Source: an uncultured Clostridium sp.
GTDB lineage: Bacteria > Bacillota > Clostridia > TANB77 > CAG-508
NCBI GenBank assembly: GCA_945865665.1
Contig: CAMBEE010000014.1
Coordinates: 1-37,287 of the forward strand
Direction of reading: 5' to 3'
DNA: 37,287 nt
Under the pieces are notes generated by a model that was given only the letters and a program-made list of their open reading frames with translations, ran no database searches and was not told the DNA's origin. A program made the position numbers and the translations under genes. Position 1 is the first letter of the stretch, and each line of letters starts with the position of its first letter. Positions 13,654-23,694 of the stretch are shown here, piece after piece.

Positions 13654-16600
13654 ATGAAAAATCTAGTTGCAAAAATAATTTCAATTTTAGCTCTAATGCT
13701 AATGTTAATTAACAGCTCATTAATGCTTGTAATATCTACAGCAATTGATGCAGTACAAAGTATTATAGATGAGTCAAAAATTAATGCAATATATGAATTA
13801 AATTTAGAGAAGTATGTTAATTACAAAGTTGGGGATACTCCTGGATTAATGGTTCAAGCTAATTTGAAAACTGGAATTGAATATCAAGATGGACAAGAAT
13901 ATGTGCCGATAGAAGCAACAAATGTTATTTTAAATACTCCTAAGGTTAATGAAGAATATCCAGAAAGAGTTGAAATTGTGGCAAAGTCTACAAAAGCAAC
14001 AAATGGAGATGAAAATGGTAAGGATTTTAATTATGCATATAACAAAGATAATGGGGAAATTAAATTAATTACAGAAAATAAAGCAGATGAAAATGGAAAT
14101 ATATATTCTGAAAATGTTGCTGATGCAAGAGATGAATATCAAGTTAATTTGTACTATGGTTCAAATTGTTATAATGATAAAAATGAAAAACGTGAATTAG
14201 AATTTTCTGGAAAATTAAATGTTGCTTTAAAGAAAGATGATAGTGAGATAATTAAAAGCCAAGATATTTCACAAAAACTTGAAGTTACAGAAAATGTATC
14301 AGGGTTAATTTCAACGAATGTTACAACAAGCGATATTTATAATGGATATATACATTCAAATGCAAAAAATGATACAACATATAGAACTGAATATACTGAA
14401 AATTTAAATATTCAAATTAGTTACAAAGAAATTGCTGACGAAGTTAAAATAAATACAAAAAATCTTTTTGTAAATAATAAAGATAAAGAAATAGAGACAG
14501 AAGATATAGTGTATAAAAGTTCAAAAATTAATAAAGATGAAATTTTAAATGAACTTGGTGAAGAAGGAAATTTACAATTTTTAGATAGAGATGGTAATTG
14601 TTTAGCAGAAATAAATAAAGATTCTGAAGCTGATGAAAATGGATATGTTACAGTTAATTATGAAAATGAATTAACAGAGGTAACACTTAAAATGAGCAAA
14701 CCTGAAAAAATTGGTGAAATTAATGTTCAAAATGTTAAACAAATCAAAGAGTCAATGAAAGATACTGATGTTTCAAAAGTTGAAACAAAAAATCAGATTT
14801 CTTGCATAAATAATGTTAAAAAGACTGAAAAGGTTGTTGACGAAAGTACTGGGGAATCAAAAGATGTTGAAACAGTAAAACAAGTAGAATTTTATAATTT
14901 TGAAAATAGCAATTTAACAGATATTAAAGATGCTAAATCAGATATTGAATTGTCTGTTGATAATGCTAATTGGACTAATAATGTTCAAAATGATGTTATT
15001 TTTACAGCAACTTTAGTAACTAATGGTCCAGAATATGAATTGTTTAGCAACCCTGTAATTCAAATAAAATTACCACAGGAAGTCGAAAAAGTGATTTTGG
15101 GAGAATCTTATATTTTATATGATAATAGTATAAAACTTGAAAATGTAGATGTTATTGATAATAAAGATTTTAAGGTAATAAGAGTAAAAATTAATGGAAA
15201 ACAAAATTCATATATTCAAAATGATGTTGTAAATGGGGTAAATGTTATAATTCCAGCAAGTATTATTTTAAAAAAAGATATTACTTCAATGGAAGAAAAA
15301 GTTGAATATTCTTGTACTAATTATAATAAAACAAAATCATCTGAAACAAATAATTCAGAGCTTATGATAAATGTTACTTCAATTATTAGTAATAATGAAA
15401 ATTCTGATGAGGAAAAGGATGAGAACACGAATATTACTATACAAGAGTCTCATGATACTTCTAAGCCTGTAGTTCAAACAAAAAATATTGACTTGGATAA
15501 AATATCAATAGAATATAAGGCTATGCTTGGAAATGAAGAACTAGCTGAAGGGGCTAGTGTTCATGAAAACGAGTATATTAAATATGTTGCTAAAGTTAAA
15601 AATAATACAGGGGATGATATAGAAAATCTCAATGTCATTGCTAGTGTGCCAGAAGGAACTACATATGTTACTGTTGTAACAAAGCCACTAACCGATGAAG
15701 AGAAAAAAACAGAAAAATATGATGAATGTACACTAACTGAAATTACAGAGCAGAAAGAATACTCTGTAGATATTAATTTGAGTAAGGATGAGGAAAAGGA
15801 AATATTTTTCTATGTAAGAGCAAATAAAACAACAGAAGAAATAACTTCAGTTATTAAGGCGAAATCAGGTGAAAATGAAAAAGAATTTAAAACATTAAAA
15901 AATGCTATAAACAAAGCTGAAATAATGGTTAATTTAAGTGGTTGGGAAACGTTAAGAGATGTAAATATTTGGAGATTTGTTGTTACAGTAACAAATAATA
16001 CAAATGAAACGCTAAATAATGTAGAGGTAGATATATATAAAAATGATAAATTTACTTTTTCGGTGAAAGAGACAGATTGGAAAGTGGTAGAAGAAGAAGG
16101 AAAATGGAAGTTAAATATTGCTAGCATAGAACCAGGAGAAACAGAAGATAGAGTAATATATTTAAATGCTAAATCATCATTAGGAGAAAATGATGCAGTT
16201 GATATGTTAGCTAGTGCAAGTGTAAATGGTAATATATATTATTCAAATCCTAATAGTCAATTTATAAAAAATCCTAATTATAAAATAGTTCAAACATCAG
16301 ATAAAGAGGGCGAAAAATTAAAATATGGAGAAACCGTAGAATATATATACACAATTGAAAATAAAACTTGGCTAGCATGGGATTTTCCACTAGTACTTAG
16401 AGACTATTTAGATAGTAATATGAAGCCGATTTCTGCTGAATATGAAAATTATATAGTAAATCAGGGAGAATATGAAAAGAAAAATTGTAATGTTAATTTA
16501 AATGTTAAATATGAAAATGAGGATGAAGATGTAACTGGAAAATTTGAGTTATATATACCCGCTGGAGAAAGTATAACAATTAAAATAAAGGCCACGCCAA

Positions 16601-19600
16601 GAATGGTATTTGGACAAGAAGAAGAAACAACCAATTATGGGGTTTTGGCTTTTGATTATAATGATACAAAATTTACAATAAAATCGAATACTATTAAAAA
16701 TACTATATTGCCATATGATTATGAAGAACCAGATCCAGATAAACCAGACCCGGATAATCCGGAGCCAGACAAACCAGACCCAGATAATCCAGATCCGGAT
16801 AATCCAGACACCCCAGATCCTGACAATCCAAGTTATAATAAATATAGTATATCTGGAGTGGTATGGGGAGATGAAAATCAAAATGGTATAAGAGAAAAAT
16901 CAGAAAAGTTACTATCAGGAATAACAGTAAAATTATTTAATACAAGCACAAATGAGATTGTTGTTAAAAATAATAATAAACAGATAATAACAACGAATCA
17001 AAATGGTGAATATACATTTTCTGATATTGAAAAAGGAAATTATATTGTTTTATTTGAATATGATACAAATAAATATAAATTAACGTCGTATAAGAATAAT
17101 AATGCTTCAGAATCAACAAATTCAGATGCAATTAACAAAACTGTAAATATCGATGGAACTGAAAAAGAAGTTGGAATAACAGATATAATAAATATATCAA
17201 ATCAAAATGTTGTGCATATGGATATGGGACTTATAGAAAATGGTACATATGATTTGAGATTAGATAAGTATATTACCAATGTAAAAGTGGCATATGATTC
17301 GCAAACTGAAAATTATGATTATGATAATTCAAAACTTGCAAAGGTTGAAATACCTGCCAAAAAAGTTGATAATGCAAAAATAACTATTGAATATAAAATT
17401 GAAGTTAAAAATGAAGGAGATGTAGATGCTATTGTAGAATCAATAGCGGATTATAAACCTGATGGTTTAGACTTTGATAGGAGTTTAAATCAAGATTGGA
17501 ACATTGATAATAATATATTAACAAATAATGCTGTAATGGGAAGTAAACTGAAACCAGGTGAAACAAAAAGTGTTGTTTTATATTTAACCAAAACTCTTTC
17601 AAAAGATACAATGGGAAACTTTACAAATTCTGCAGAAATATTAAAGAGCTCAAATTTATTTGACTTGAAGGATATAGACTCTACGGAAGGTAATAAAGAT
17701 AAAAATGAAGATGATTATTCAGAAGCTCAATTTATTATATCTGTAAAAACAGGTATTGTATTATATGCATTTATTATATTAGGAATGTTGTTGCTAATTG
17801 CAGGAATAATTGCTTTTATAAAGACTAAAAACATAAAGATTGATAAAATGAAAGGTATTAAATTTAGTTCTTTATTTGTATTTACTTTAACAATAATATT
17901 ATCTACTACTACATTTGCACAAGAATGTTGGTTTAAAGAAGGTCCTACTGAAAGTAGTCCGGATGGTGCTTGGTCTATATTTGAAAGCGGCGGATCTTCG
18001 TTTGGTACGTACAATTATCATCATCATGAACCAGAGGCTAATAAAAAACTAACAGGCCAAATAAACTTGTATTGTTCTGAAGGTGGAAAGATGGCAAGAA
18101 GTGATGACGACAAATACTGTTTTACTGCTTCTAGAGTGTGGGATTCAGATGCTGAGAAGTATGTATATAGTGGTAAGAAGAATAAATGTGAATCTTGGCA
18201 TAAAAGTTGGACGTATGAAAGAGAAGCCATAGAAGATGACAAGCCAATATTTGAAGATACAGAACAAGTTGGAAATGAAGCAAGTTGCACTGTAGGGGAA
18301 AAGGAAGAAGGAAAAACTAAAGTTATTATTGGTTCAGATTATGTTTTGGTAGGACCATTTAGAACTCAAATTGTTGGTGTTTATAATACGAAAACTTTTT
18401 ATAATGATACAACAAAACATGGATGTGCGGCATGGGGAATTGACTCCTCTGGGAAAACGACAAGAATAGTTAACTCACATTATAGTGATATTGATGGAAA
18501 TCTTTTATATCCAAGTAATAACACTGATTTTTATTTAAAAATACCAAATAGTGAAAATATACAAAGGGTTACAGCTATACAAGTTGGTGTTTATTCTGAT
18601 GTTACAACGACAAATAAATATTCAGTAATGAGACATGAAAGATGGGTAGAACAACTATCTCACTATAATGCGCAAATATTAAAAAATAATATAGAATTGC
18701 ATTATGGAGACAAAGATGCACCAGAAGCTTGTAAAAAAGTAAATACGAATACAACTTATGCTGATGCTCAGTTAGAACTTAACATTGATATAAGAGGCAA
18801 ATTAAATATAAAAAAGGCTGATAAAGATACAGGAAATTTACTAAAAGGTGTTAAGTTTACTGTAACTGGACCAAACAAATATAAAAAAGAAAATTTATAT
18901 ACAGATGATAAAGGTGAAATTAACTTAACTGGTCTTGTACCAGGAAAATATACAGTAGAAGAAACAGAAACTATAGAAAATTATAATTTAAAATTACAAG
19001 ATGATGAAGACAAAAAAATAACAGTAGAAGTTACTGCTGGAAAAACAACTACCGGAACATTGTATAATAGACAATATGGCTCTTTTAATGTAATAAAACA
19101 TGATAAAGATACAACAGTATCTTCACTTGGTGGAGAAAAGCTTTCGGGTATAGGATTTAAAGTGTTCATAATGAAAGGAAAAGAAAAAAAATACTTAAGA
19201 AATATTGATCTTAAAGATGATACAGTAGATAAATATTGTTATGATGACTTTAATATAAATGAGAATAAAAAAGATACTGCAAAAACTTTTGTTACTGGTT
19301 CTGATGCAAAATTTACAGTTAAAAATTTACCAGTATACTATGGAAAAAATAAAATAAAATATTATATTGAAGAATATTCTTTACCAGAAAATTTAAAGGA
19401 ATTTTATGATATAAAAAAGGATATTGATTCAATAGAATTATTAAGTAATAAAAATTATTCGATAGTGATAAATAACCCTCAAAAATATTTACAGATAACA
19501 GGTTATGTATGGGATGATGTTGCAAATAATAATAAAGGAACATTAAGAAATGATCTTTATGAATCACCAGAAACAAGAGTAGAAGGTGTAACAGTTAACT

Positions 19601-22320
19601 TAAAAGATAAAGATGGTAACATTATTTCAACTCAAAAAACAAACTCAAATGGAGAATATAGATTCAAAAGAGTAAAAATTAAGGAATTACCAAATTATTA
19701 TGTCGAATTTGAATATAATGGACTAAAATATACAAATGTAAAAGCAAATTTCGATAAAGAAAATGGTTCAAAGGCAATAGAGAAATCAGATGATAGAACA
19801 GGTTTTAATAATTCATATGCAACGATAAAAGGTGGAAATTCAAAAAATAGTAGTAATACTAAAGGATATACAGTTGATAATAGTGGAAATACAAAATATG
19901 ATCTAATGTACAAAAATGGAACATATAGTTCATCACTTGTACAAAATACGGGTTATACAGTATCAAGTGCAGCAAATTATGTAAGTGCACAAGGAGTATT
20001 TATTACTGCAAGTACAAGAGCTGCAAACTATTCATTAGACAAATGGGATAAAGGTGTTACAGAAATAGCTAATGTTAATTTAGGATTATATGAAAGAGAA
20101 CAACCAGATTTGGCAATAAGTACAGATATGAGTAATATCGATATGAATATAAATGGATATGATCATAGATATATGGGAAATATAAGATCAAATTATATAA
20201 AGGCAGGTTTACCAGATGTTGCATTGAACCCAGGATATAGTGCTTTGTTAGATGGATTTAATACTTCAATAAAAAATAATGCAGGGGATTATAGAGATAA
20301 AACATATTCAAGAGGAATATATGATGCATATATAGCATATACAAAAGATAATTTAAATGATGAAGCACGATTAAAGGTATATGTTACATATAGAATTGCT
20401 ATAAAAAATGAAAGTACAGTTGCTTATGTAAAGGCAAAATCTGTAAGAAATTATGCGGATACACAACTTAATTTTATAGATTCTTATATAGAAGATGGAA
20501 CTAATACAGATAAAAAGGTTACATGGAAGAATGTAGGAAAGACAGGAGATTCAAAACGTAATATATGGGAATCTGGCGAAGTTGATATGTATATAGAACC
20601 TGGAAAAATAGCCAATGTATATTTAACATACGAATTAAATAAAGATGCAATAAGTAAATTAGCATTGTTACAGCCAAATGGAGGAAATGCTTATATACTA
20701 AGTAATACTTCTGAAATAACATCATATTCTTCATATGATTCTGGTAAAAAAGCATATGCTGGTATAGATAAAGATTCTGCACCAGGAAATATAACATTTG
20801 GAGATGTGGATACATATGAAGATGATACAGATAGTGCACCTGATATTAATATAACAAGAAAACCATCAAAAAATATTGCTGGTTTAGTATTTGAAGATGA
20901 AGCAACATTGACACTTACTAAAGAGAGAATAGGTGATGGAAGATATGATAATGGAAATAATACAGTAAATGATGTTCAAGTTGATCTTATTAAATTTGAT
21001 GGAGACAATAATCATAGTAATGATAGTGTTATTGTATTATATTCATTGGGATCTGACGGACAGGTTATAAAAAAGGATGCAAGTGTAAAATCATCTAATG
21101 GTGGAAAATTTGAATTTGATGGAATTATTCCAGGTGAATATGCTATAAAATATACGTATGGTAAAAAGGATAGTATGCAAAGTAAAATTGCAAACAAAGA
21201 TGTAACTACACAAGATTATAAATCAACAATAATAACGAATGATAAATTTAAAAAGGCAGTTCAAAATAATTCAGAGTATTGGTATGAGGATACAAGTTTA
21301 GAAAATTATTCATCTGCACTTGATGATTGGAACTTGAGGACGAATATAAATCGAAATTTAAAAGATATCACATATTCAGTAAAAAATAATTATGATACCA
21401 ATGCAGATGATGTTAATAATCATTATATGATAGCATCTACAGGAAAAATGACATTCCCTATAGAGGAGACAAAAGGACAGACTACAAATTATGGTTATAG
21501 AGAGCCTTCACATACTTATAATATAAAATTTGGTATAGTGGTAAGACCAAAACAAATGTTGACAGTAAAAAAGGAAATAAGCTATATTAAATTGACATTA
21601 CAGAATGGAATGGTTTTGGTAGAAGGAGATCCACGTACGACAAAAATGAATTATGTGACTTATCCACAAAATGGAATGCTTAAAATAGAAGTTGATAATG
21701 AAATAATTCAAGGTTCAAGAATAGAAGTTAAATATACAATTAGTGTTACTAATAATTCTGAAATAGATTACAATACAGAAAGTTATTATAAATATGGAAC
21801 CAGGGGAAGTAATCCGATATCTTTAAGAATAAATTCTATAGTAGATTATATGGATGATGCTTTAGAGACTTATTATAATGAAAATAGTTCTGATTGGAAA
21901 TTAAAAACAGGAAGTGATATTAAAGATTCAATTGCTCAAAATGTATATACAACAATAAAAAATAAAAAGAATATTTTTGTAAATGATTGGAATACAGAAA
22001 TAAAACCAAATGAAACAAAGTCTGTAGATATAGAAGCAAGTAAAGTATTATCTTCTTCAGAGGATAATTTATATGAGAATTATACAGAAATTATTGGTGC
22101 TTCAAATGATGGTGGAAAATTCTATGGAGATGAAACAAAAAATTATACACCAGGTAACTTTAATTTTACAGATGATACGCATGAGAGCGATGATAGTTTT
22201 GTTAAATTTACAATAGTTCCTTCTACAGGTGATAATTCTATAATTTACTATATTGTTGGAATTTCTTGTTTAATTGTTATTGCAGGGGGAGTTATAATAA
22301 TAAAGAAATTTGTTTTGTAA
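13654..22320 (+). CDS. Giant multi-domain cell-surface protein (2888 aa), apparently two secreted proteins joined
   Basis: Residues 1-32 are a signal peptide. Residues 40-1020 are repetitive beta-rich regions with DUF11-like segments (YVAKVKNNTGDDIENLNV). An Asp/Pro-rich linker (about 1024-1060) is followed by an SdrD B-type domain (ISGVVWGDENQNGIR, from about 1064), another DUF11-like region and a transmembrane helix (about 1366-1388) with a KTKNIK tail. At Met1399 a second signal-peptide-like segment begins (MKGIKFSSLFVFTLTIILS). Then come Cys-containing sequence, SpaA/Cna_B-like domains (from about 1714 and 1808, with GLVPGKYTVEE) and SdrD B-type domains (from about 1945 and 2408). The C-terminal VPSTGDNS is followed by a hydrophobic helix and KK, resembling a sortase signal without a canonical LPXTG. 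No sortase gene is nearby. Likely an adhesin or wall stalk (inference). Confidence 0.85.
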   Translation: MKNLVAKIISILALMLMLINSSLMLVISTAIDAVQSIIDESKINAIYELNLEKYVNYKVGDTPGLMVQANLKTGIEYQDGQEYVPIEATNVILNTPKVNEEYPERVEIVAKSTKATNGDENGKDFNYAYNKDNGEIKLITENKADENGNIYSENVADARDEYQVNLYYGSNCYNDKNEKRELEFSGKLNVALKKDDSEIIKSQDISQKLEVTENVSGLISTNVTTSDIYNGYIHSNAKNDTTYRTEYTENLNIQISYKEIADEVKINTKNLFVNNKDKEIETEDIVYKSSKINKDEILNELGEEGNLQFLDRDGNCLAEINKDSEADENGYVTVNYENELTEVTLKMSKPEKIGEINVQNVKQIKESMKDTDVSKVETKNQISCINNVKKTEKVVDESTGESKDVETVKQVEFYNFENSNLTDIKDAKSDIELSVDNANWTNNVQNDVIFTATLVTNGPEYELFSNPVIQIKLPQEVEKVILGESYILYDNSIKLENVDVIDNKDFKVIRVKINGKQNSYIQNDVVNGVNVIIPASIILKKDITSMEEKVEYSCTNYNKTKSSETNNSELMINVTSIISNNENSDEEKDENTNITIQESHDTSKPVVQTKNIDLDKISIEYKAMLGNEELAEGASVHENEYIKYVAKVKNNTGDDIENLNVIASVPEGTTYVTVVTKPLTDEEKKTEKYDECTLTEITEQKEYSVDINLSKDEEKEIFFYVRANKTTEEITSVIKAKSGENEKEFKTLKNAINKAEIMVNLSGWETLRDVNIWRFVVTVTNNTNETLNNVEVDIYKNDKFTFSVKETDWKVVEEEGKWKLNIASIEPGETEDRVIYLNAKSSLGENDAVDMLASASVNGNIYYSNPNSQFIKNPNYKIVQTSDKEGEKLKYGETVEYIYTIENKTWLAWDFPLVLRDYLDSNMKPISAEYENYIVNQGEYEKKNCNVNLNVKYENEDEDVTGKFELYIPAGESITIKIKATPRMVFGQEEETTNYGVLAFDYNDTKFTIKSNTIKNTILPYDYEEPDPDKPDPDNPEPDKPDPDNPDPDNPDTPDPDNPSYNKYSISGVVWGDENQNGIREKSEKLLSGITVKLFNTSTNEIVVKNNNKQIITTNQNGEYTFSDIEKGNYIVLFEYDTNKYKLTSYKNNNASESTNSDAINKTVNIDGTEKEVGITDIINISNQNVVHMDMGLIENGTYDLRLDKYITNVKVAYDSQTENYDYDNSKLAKVEIPAKKVDNAKITIEYKIEVKNEGDVDAIVESIADYKPDGLDFDRSLNQDWNIDNNILTNNAVMGSKLKPGETKSVVLYLTKTLSKDTMGNFTNSAEILKSSNLFDLKDIDSTEGNKDKNEDDYSEAQFIISVKTGIVLYAFIILGMLLLIAGIIAFIKTKNIKIDKMKGIKFSSLFVFTLTIILSTTTFAQECWFKEGPTESSPDGAWSIFESGGSSFGTYNYHHHEPEANKKLTGQINLYCSEGGKMARSDDDKYCFTASRVWDSDAEKYVYSGKKNKCESWHKSWTYEREAIEDDKPIFEDTEQVGNEASCTVGEKEEGKTKVIIGSDYVLVGPFRTQIVGVYNTKTFYNDTTKHGCAAWGIDSSGKTTRIVNSHYSDIDGNLLYPSNNTDFYLKIPNSENIQRVTAIQVGVYSDVTTTNKYSVMRHERWVEQLSHYNAQILKNNIELHYGDKDAPEACKKVNTNTTYADAQLELNIDIRGKLNIKKADKDTGNLLKGVKFTVTGPNKYKKENLYTDDKGEINLTGLVPGKYTVEETETIENYNLKLQDDEDKKITVEVTAGKTTTGTLYNRQYGSFNVIKHDKDTTVSSLGGEKLSGIGFKVFIMKGKEKKYLRNIDLKDDTVDKYCYDDFNINENKKDTAKTFVTGSDAKFTVKNLPVYYGKNKIKYYIEEYSLPENLKEFYDIKKDIDSIELLSNKNYSIVINNPQKYLQITGYVWDDVANNNKGTLRNDLYESPETRVEGVTVNLKDKDGNIISTQKTNSNGEYRFKRVKIKELPNYYVEFEYNGLKYTNVKANFDKENGSKAIEKSDDRTGFNNSYATIKGGNSKNSSNTKGYTVDNSGNTKYDLMYKNGTYSSSLVQNTGYTVSSAANYVSAQGVFITASTRAANYSLDKWDKGVTEIANVNLGLYEREQPDLAISTDMSNIDMNINGYDHRYMGNIRSNYIKAGLPDVALNPGYSALLDGFNTSIKNNAGDYRDKTYSRGIYDAYIAYTKDNLNDEARLKVYVTYRIAIKNESTVAYVKAKSVRNYADTQLNFIDSYIEDGTNTDKKVTWKNVGKTGDSKRNIWESGEVDMYIEPGKIANVYLTYELNKDAISKLALLQPNGGNAYILSNTSEITSYSSYDSGKKAYAGIDKDSAPGNITFGDVDTYEDDTDSAPDINITRKPSKNIAGLVFEDEATLTLTKERIGDGRYDNGNNTVNDVQVDLIKFDGDNNHSNDSVIVLYSLGSDGQVIKKDASVKSSNGGKFEFDGIIPGEYAIKYTYGKKDSMQSKIANKDVTTQDYKSTIITNDKFKKAVQNNSEYWYEDTSLENYSSALDDWNLRTNINRNLKDITYSVKNNYDTNADDVNNHYMIASTGKMTFPIEETKGQTTNYGYREPSHTYNIKFGIVVRPKQMLTVKKEISYIKLTLQNGMVLVEGDPRTTKMNYVTYPQNGMLKIEVDNEIIQGSRIEVKYTISVTNNSEIDYNTESYYKYGTRGSNPISLRINSIVDYMDDALETYYNENSSDWKLKTGSDIKDSIAQNVYTTIKNKKNIFVNDWNTEIKPNETKSVDIEASKVLSSSEDNLYENYTEIIGASNDGGKFYGDETKNYTPGNFNFTDDTHESDDSFVKFTIVPSTGDNSIIYYIVGISCLIVIAGGVIIIKKFVL

Positions 22321-22406
22321 CTTAAAATTTTATTTAGATTAGAAAGATTAAATAACTTTCATAATATGGCACAGAAAATTTATTATATAAATTTTCTTAT
22401 GTAGAC

Positions 22407-22440
22407 AAAGAATTGTGGTTTTAAACTGCAATTCTTTTTC
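22407..22440 (+). terminator. Terminator after the giant surface protein gene
   Basis: AAAGAATTG (22407-22415) pairs with CAATTCTTT (22429-22437), with a TTTTT run at the end. Confidence 0.75.
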
Positions 22441-22493
22441 TTTGAACTGTAACATTAGGAAAGTTATACAACTTTTCTAATATATAAAACTAC

Positions 22494-22522
22494 TTGAAAT
22501 TTTTTGGAAAATTTGGTATAGT
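22494..22522 (+). promoter_or_regulatory. Promoter of the tRNA-Arg gene
   Basis: TTGAAA (22494-22499), a 17-nt spacer and TATAGT (22517-22522), 17 nt before the mature tRNA 5' end. Confidence 0.7.
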
Positions 22523-22538
22523 ATATATGGTTTTTAAT

Positions 22539-22614
<76 letters not shown>

Positions 22615-22621
22615 GTAATAA

Positions 22622-22673
22622 AAAAGCCATGTAATCATTGAAAACACTATGAATTATATGGTTTTAATTTTTT
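22622..22673 (+). terminator. Terminator after tRNA-Arg
   Basis: AAAAGCCATGTAAT (22622-22635) pairs with ATTATATGGTTTT (22653-22665), with one bulge and one G-U pair, followed by a T-run. Confidence 0.7.
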
Positions 22674-22692
22674 ATAAGAGTGAGGAAAGAAT

Positions 22693-23445
22693 TTGAAAGA
22701 AAAAATAAAACAAATAACGGAAACGAGACAATTTCATATGTGTATGGTAATGAGCATAATATTATTGATAATATTTGTTGTAGCATTAATCTCTTTGAAA
22801 TATAATGTAGAAGGTGAAGGCAATCCACCATTTACTTTATCAAAAATATCAATAATAAGTAATGTTGAAGGAACAGATGCGGAAGACGAACAAAATAAAT
22901 GGAATTTGTCGGTAAACCAAAATAATGATATTTATTTGTATATAAAGAAAAATTCTGATTATAAATATACAGAGACAATTTCAAGTGTTGTTTTAGACAA
23001 TTTTAAAATTAATCAGGAACCTAAAGTTGGAAAAATAAAATTATTAAAACCAGATGCAAATATTGATAGTGTAATTTTTAAAAATAGTTCAGAAAATGAA
23101 GTTGATAGAATAGAGTATAAGGGGGATATTGATTCAAGCATAAAAGAAATGAAAATTTCAAATCAAGGTGGATTAGTAGTCTTTAGATATGCTATTGAGG
23201 ATATGGGAAATTATACTTCAAATGATGATGAAAAGATAAATCATTATGATTTGTTGAAAAAATTGGCAATAAATAATGATGATATTAAATTTAGTGTTTC
23301 ATTTGATATTATTGTGAATTTAGATTCTAAAAAAAGTTATAAAGCTAGCATGAATTTAGATTTACCAACAGGAAATGTTGTAGATAATGGAATGCAAAGC
23401 ACTGAAAACACTGACTTAAAAGATATTATTTTTAAAAGAACATAA
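22693..23445 (+). CDS. Membrane-anchored extracytoplasmic protein of unknown function
   Basis: 250 aa. The TTG start at 22693 lies 7 nt after GAGG; no ATG is available at the N-terminus. A single transmembrane segment (about residues 17-36, MCMVMSIILLIIFVVALIS) has a short basic cytoplasmic end, so the remaining 210 residues should face outside. That part is beta-strand-like, Asn/Asp/Lys-rich and without cysteines. It recalls the beta-sandwich regions of the upstream surface protein in composition, but no repeat or domain could be matched. Its position between tRNA-Arg and SRP RNA gives no functional hint. Confidence 0.75.
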   Translation: MKEKIKQITETRQFHMCMVMSIILLIIFVVALISLKYNVEGEGNPPFTLSKISIISNVEGTDAEDEQNKWNLSVNQNNDIYLYIKKNSDYKYTETISSVVLDNFKINQEPKVGKIKLLKPDANIDSVIFKNSSENEVDRIEYKGDIDSSIKEMKISNQGGLVVFRYAIEDMGNYTSNDDEKINHYDLLKKLAINNDDIKFSVSFDIIVNLDSKKSYKASMNLDLPTGNVVDNGMQSTENTDLKDIIFKRT

Positions 23446-23462
23446 AAGAATTTAAAAAGTAC

Positions 23463-23491
23463 TTGATAATTTTTTAAAGTCAGTATATAAT
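23463..23491 (+). promoter_or_regulatory. Promoter of the SRP RNA gene
   Basis: TTGATA (23463-23468), a 17-nt spacer and a perfect TATAAT (23486-23491), about 7-9 nt before the RNA start. Confidence 0.8.
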
Positions 23492-23499
23492 ACAAAGGT

Positions 23500-23627
23500 A
23501 TGAAATTTAATCTTTGTATAGAGGGTAATCCAATAGAGACCTATGAACCTTGTCAGGTCCGGAAGGAAGCAGCAATAAGTAGAAAATCTTTATGTGGAGT
23601 ACTCTCTATAGAGGGATTAAATTTTAT
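23500..23627 (+). ncRNA. ffs: Signal recognition particle RNA (small type)
   Basis: The domain IV hairpin is unmistakable: ACCTTGTCAGGTCC, the GGAAGGAAGCAGC loop and AATAAG (about 23546-23579). The ends pair through AAATTTAATC (23503-23512) and GATTAAATTT (23615-23624), and TATAGAG pairs with CTCTATA in the next helix. A length near 125 nt suggests the form without an Alu domain. It lies directly upstream of dnaX, the usual Firmicutes position. With Ffh it targets nascent membrane and secreted proteins. Confidence 0.95.
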
Positions 23628-23665
23628 ACTATAATAAGAAAATTTTTAATTTCCTTATTATAGTA
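23627..23665 (+). terminator. Hairpin after SRP RNA, before dnaX
   Basis: TACTATAATAAG (23627-23638) pairs perfectly with CTTATTATAGTA (23654-23665). It has no clean T-run and could be a leaky terminator or a processing hairpin before the dnaX operon. Confidence 0.55.
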
Positions 23666-23694
23666 AATTCTAAAATTATAAAGGATGTGAAATT

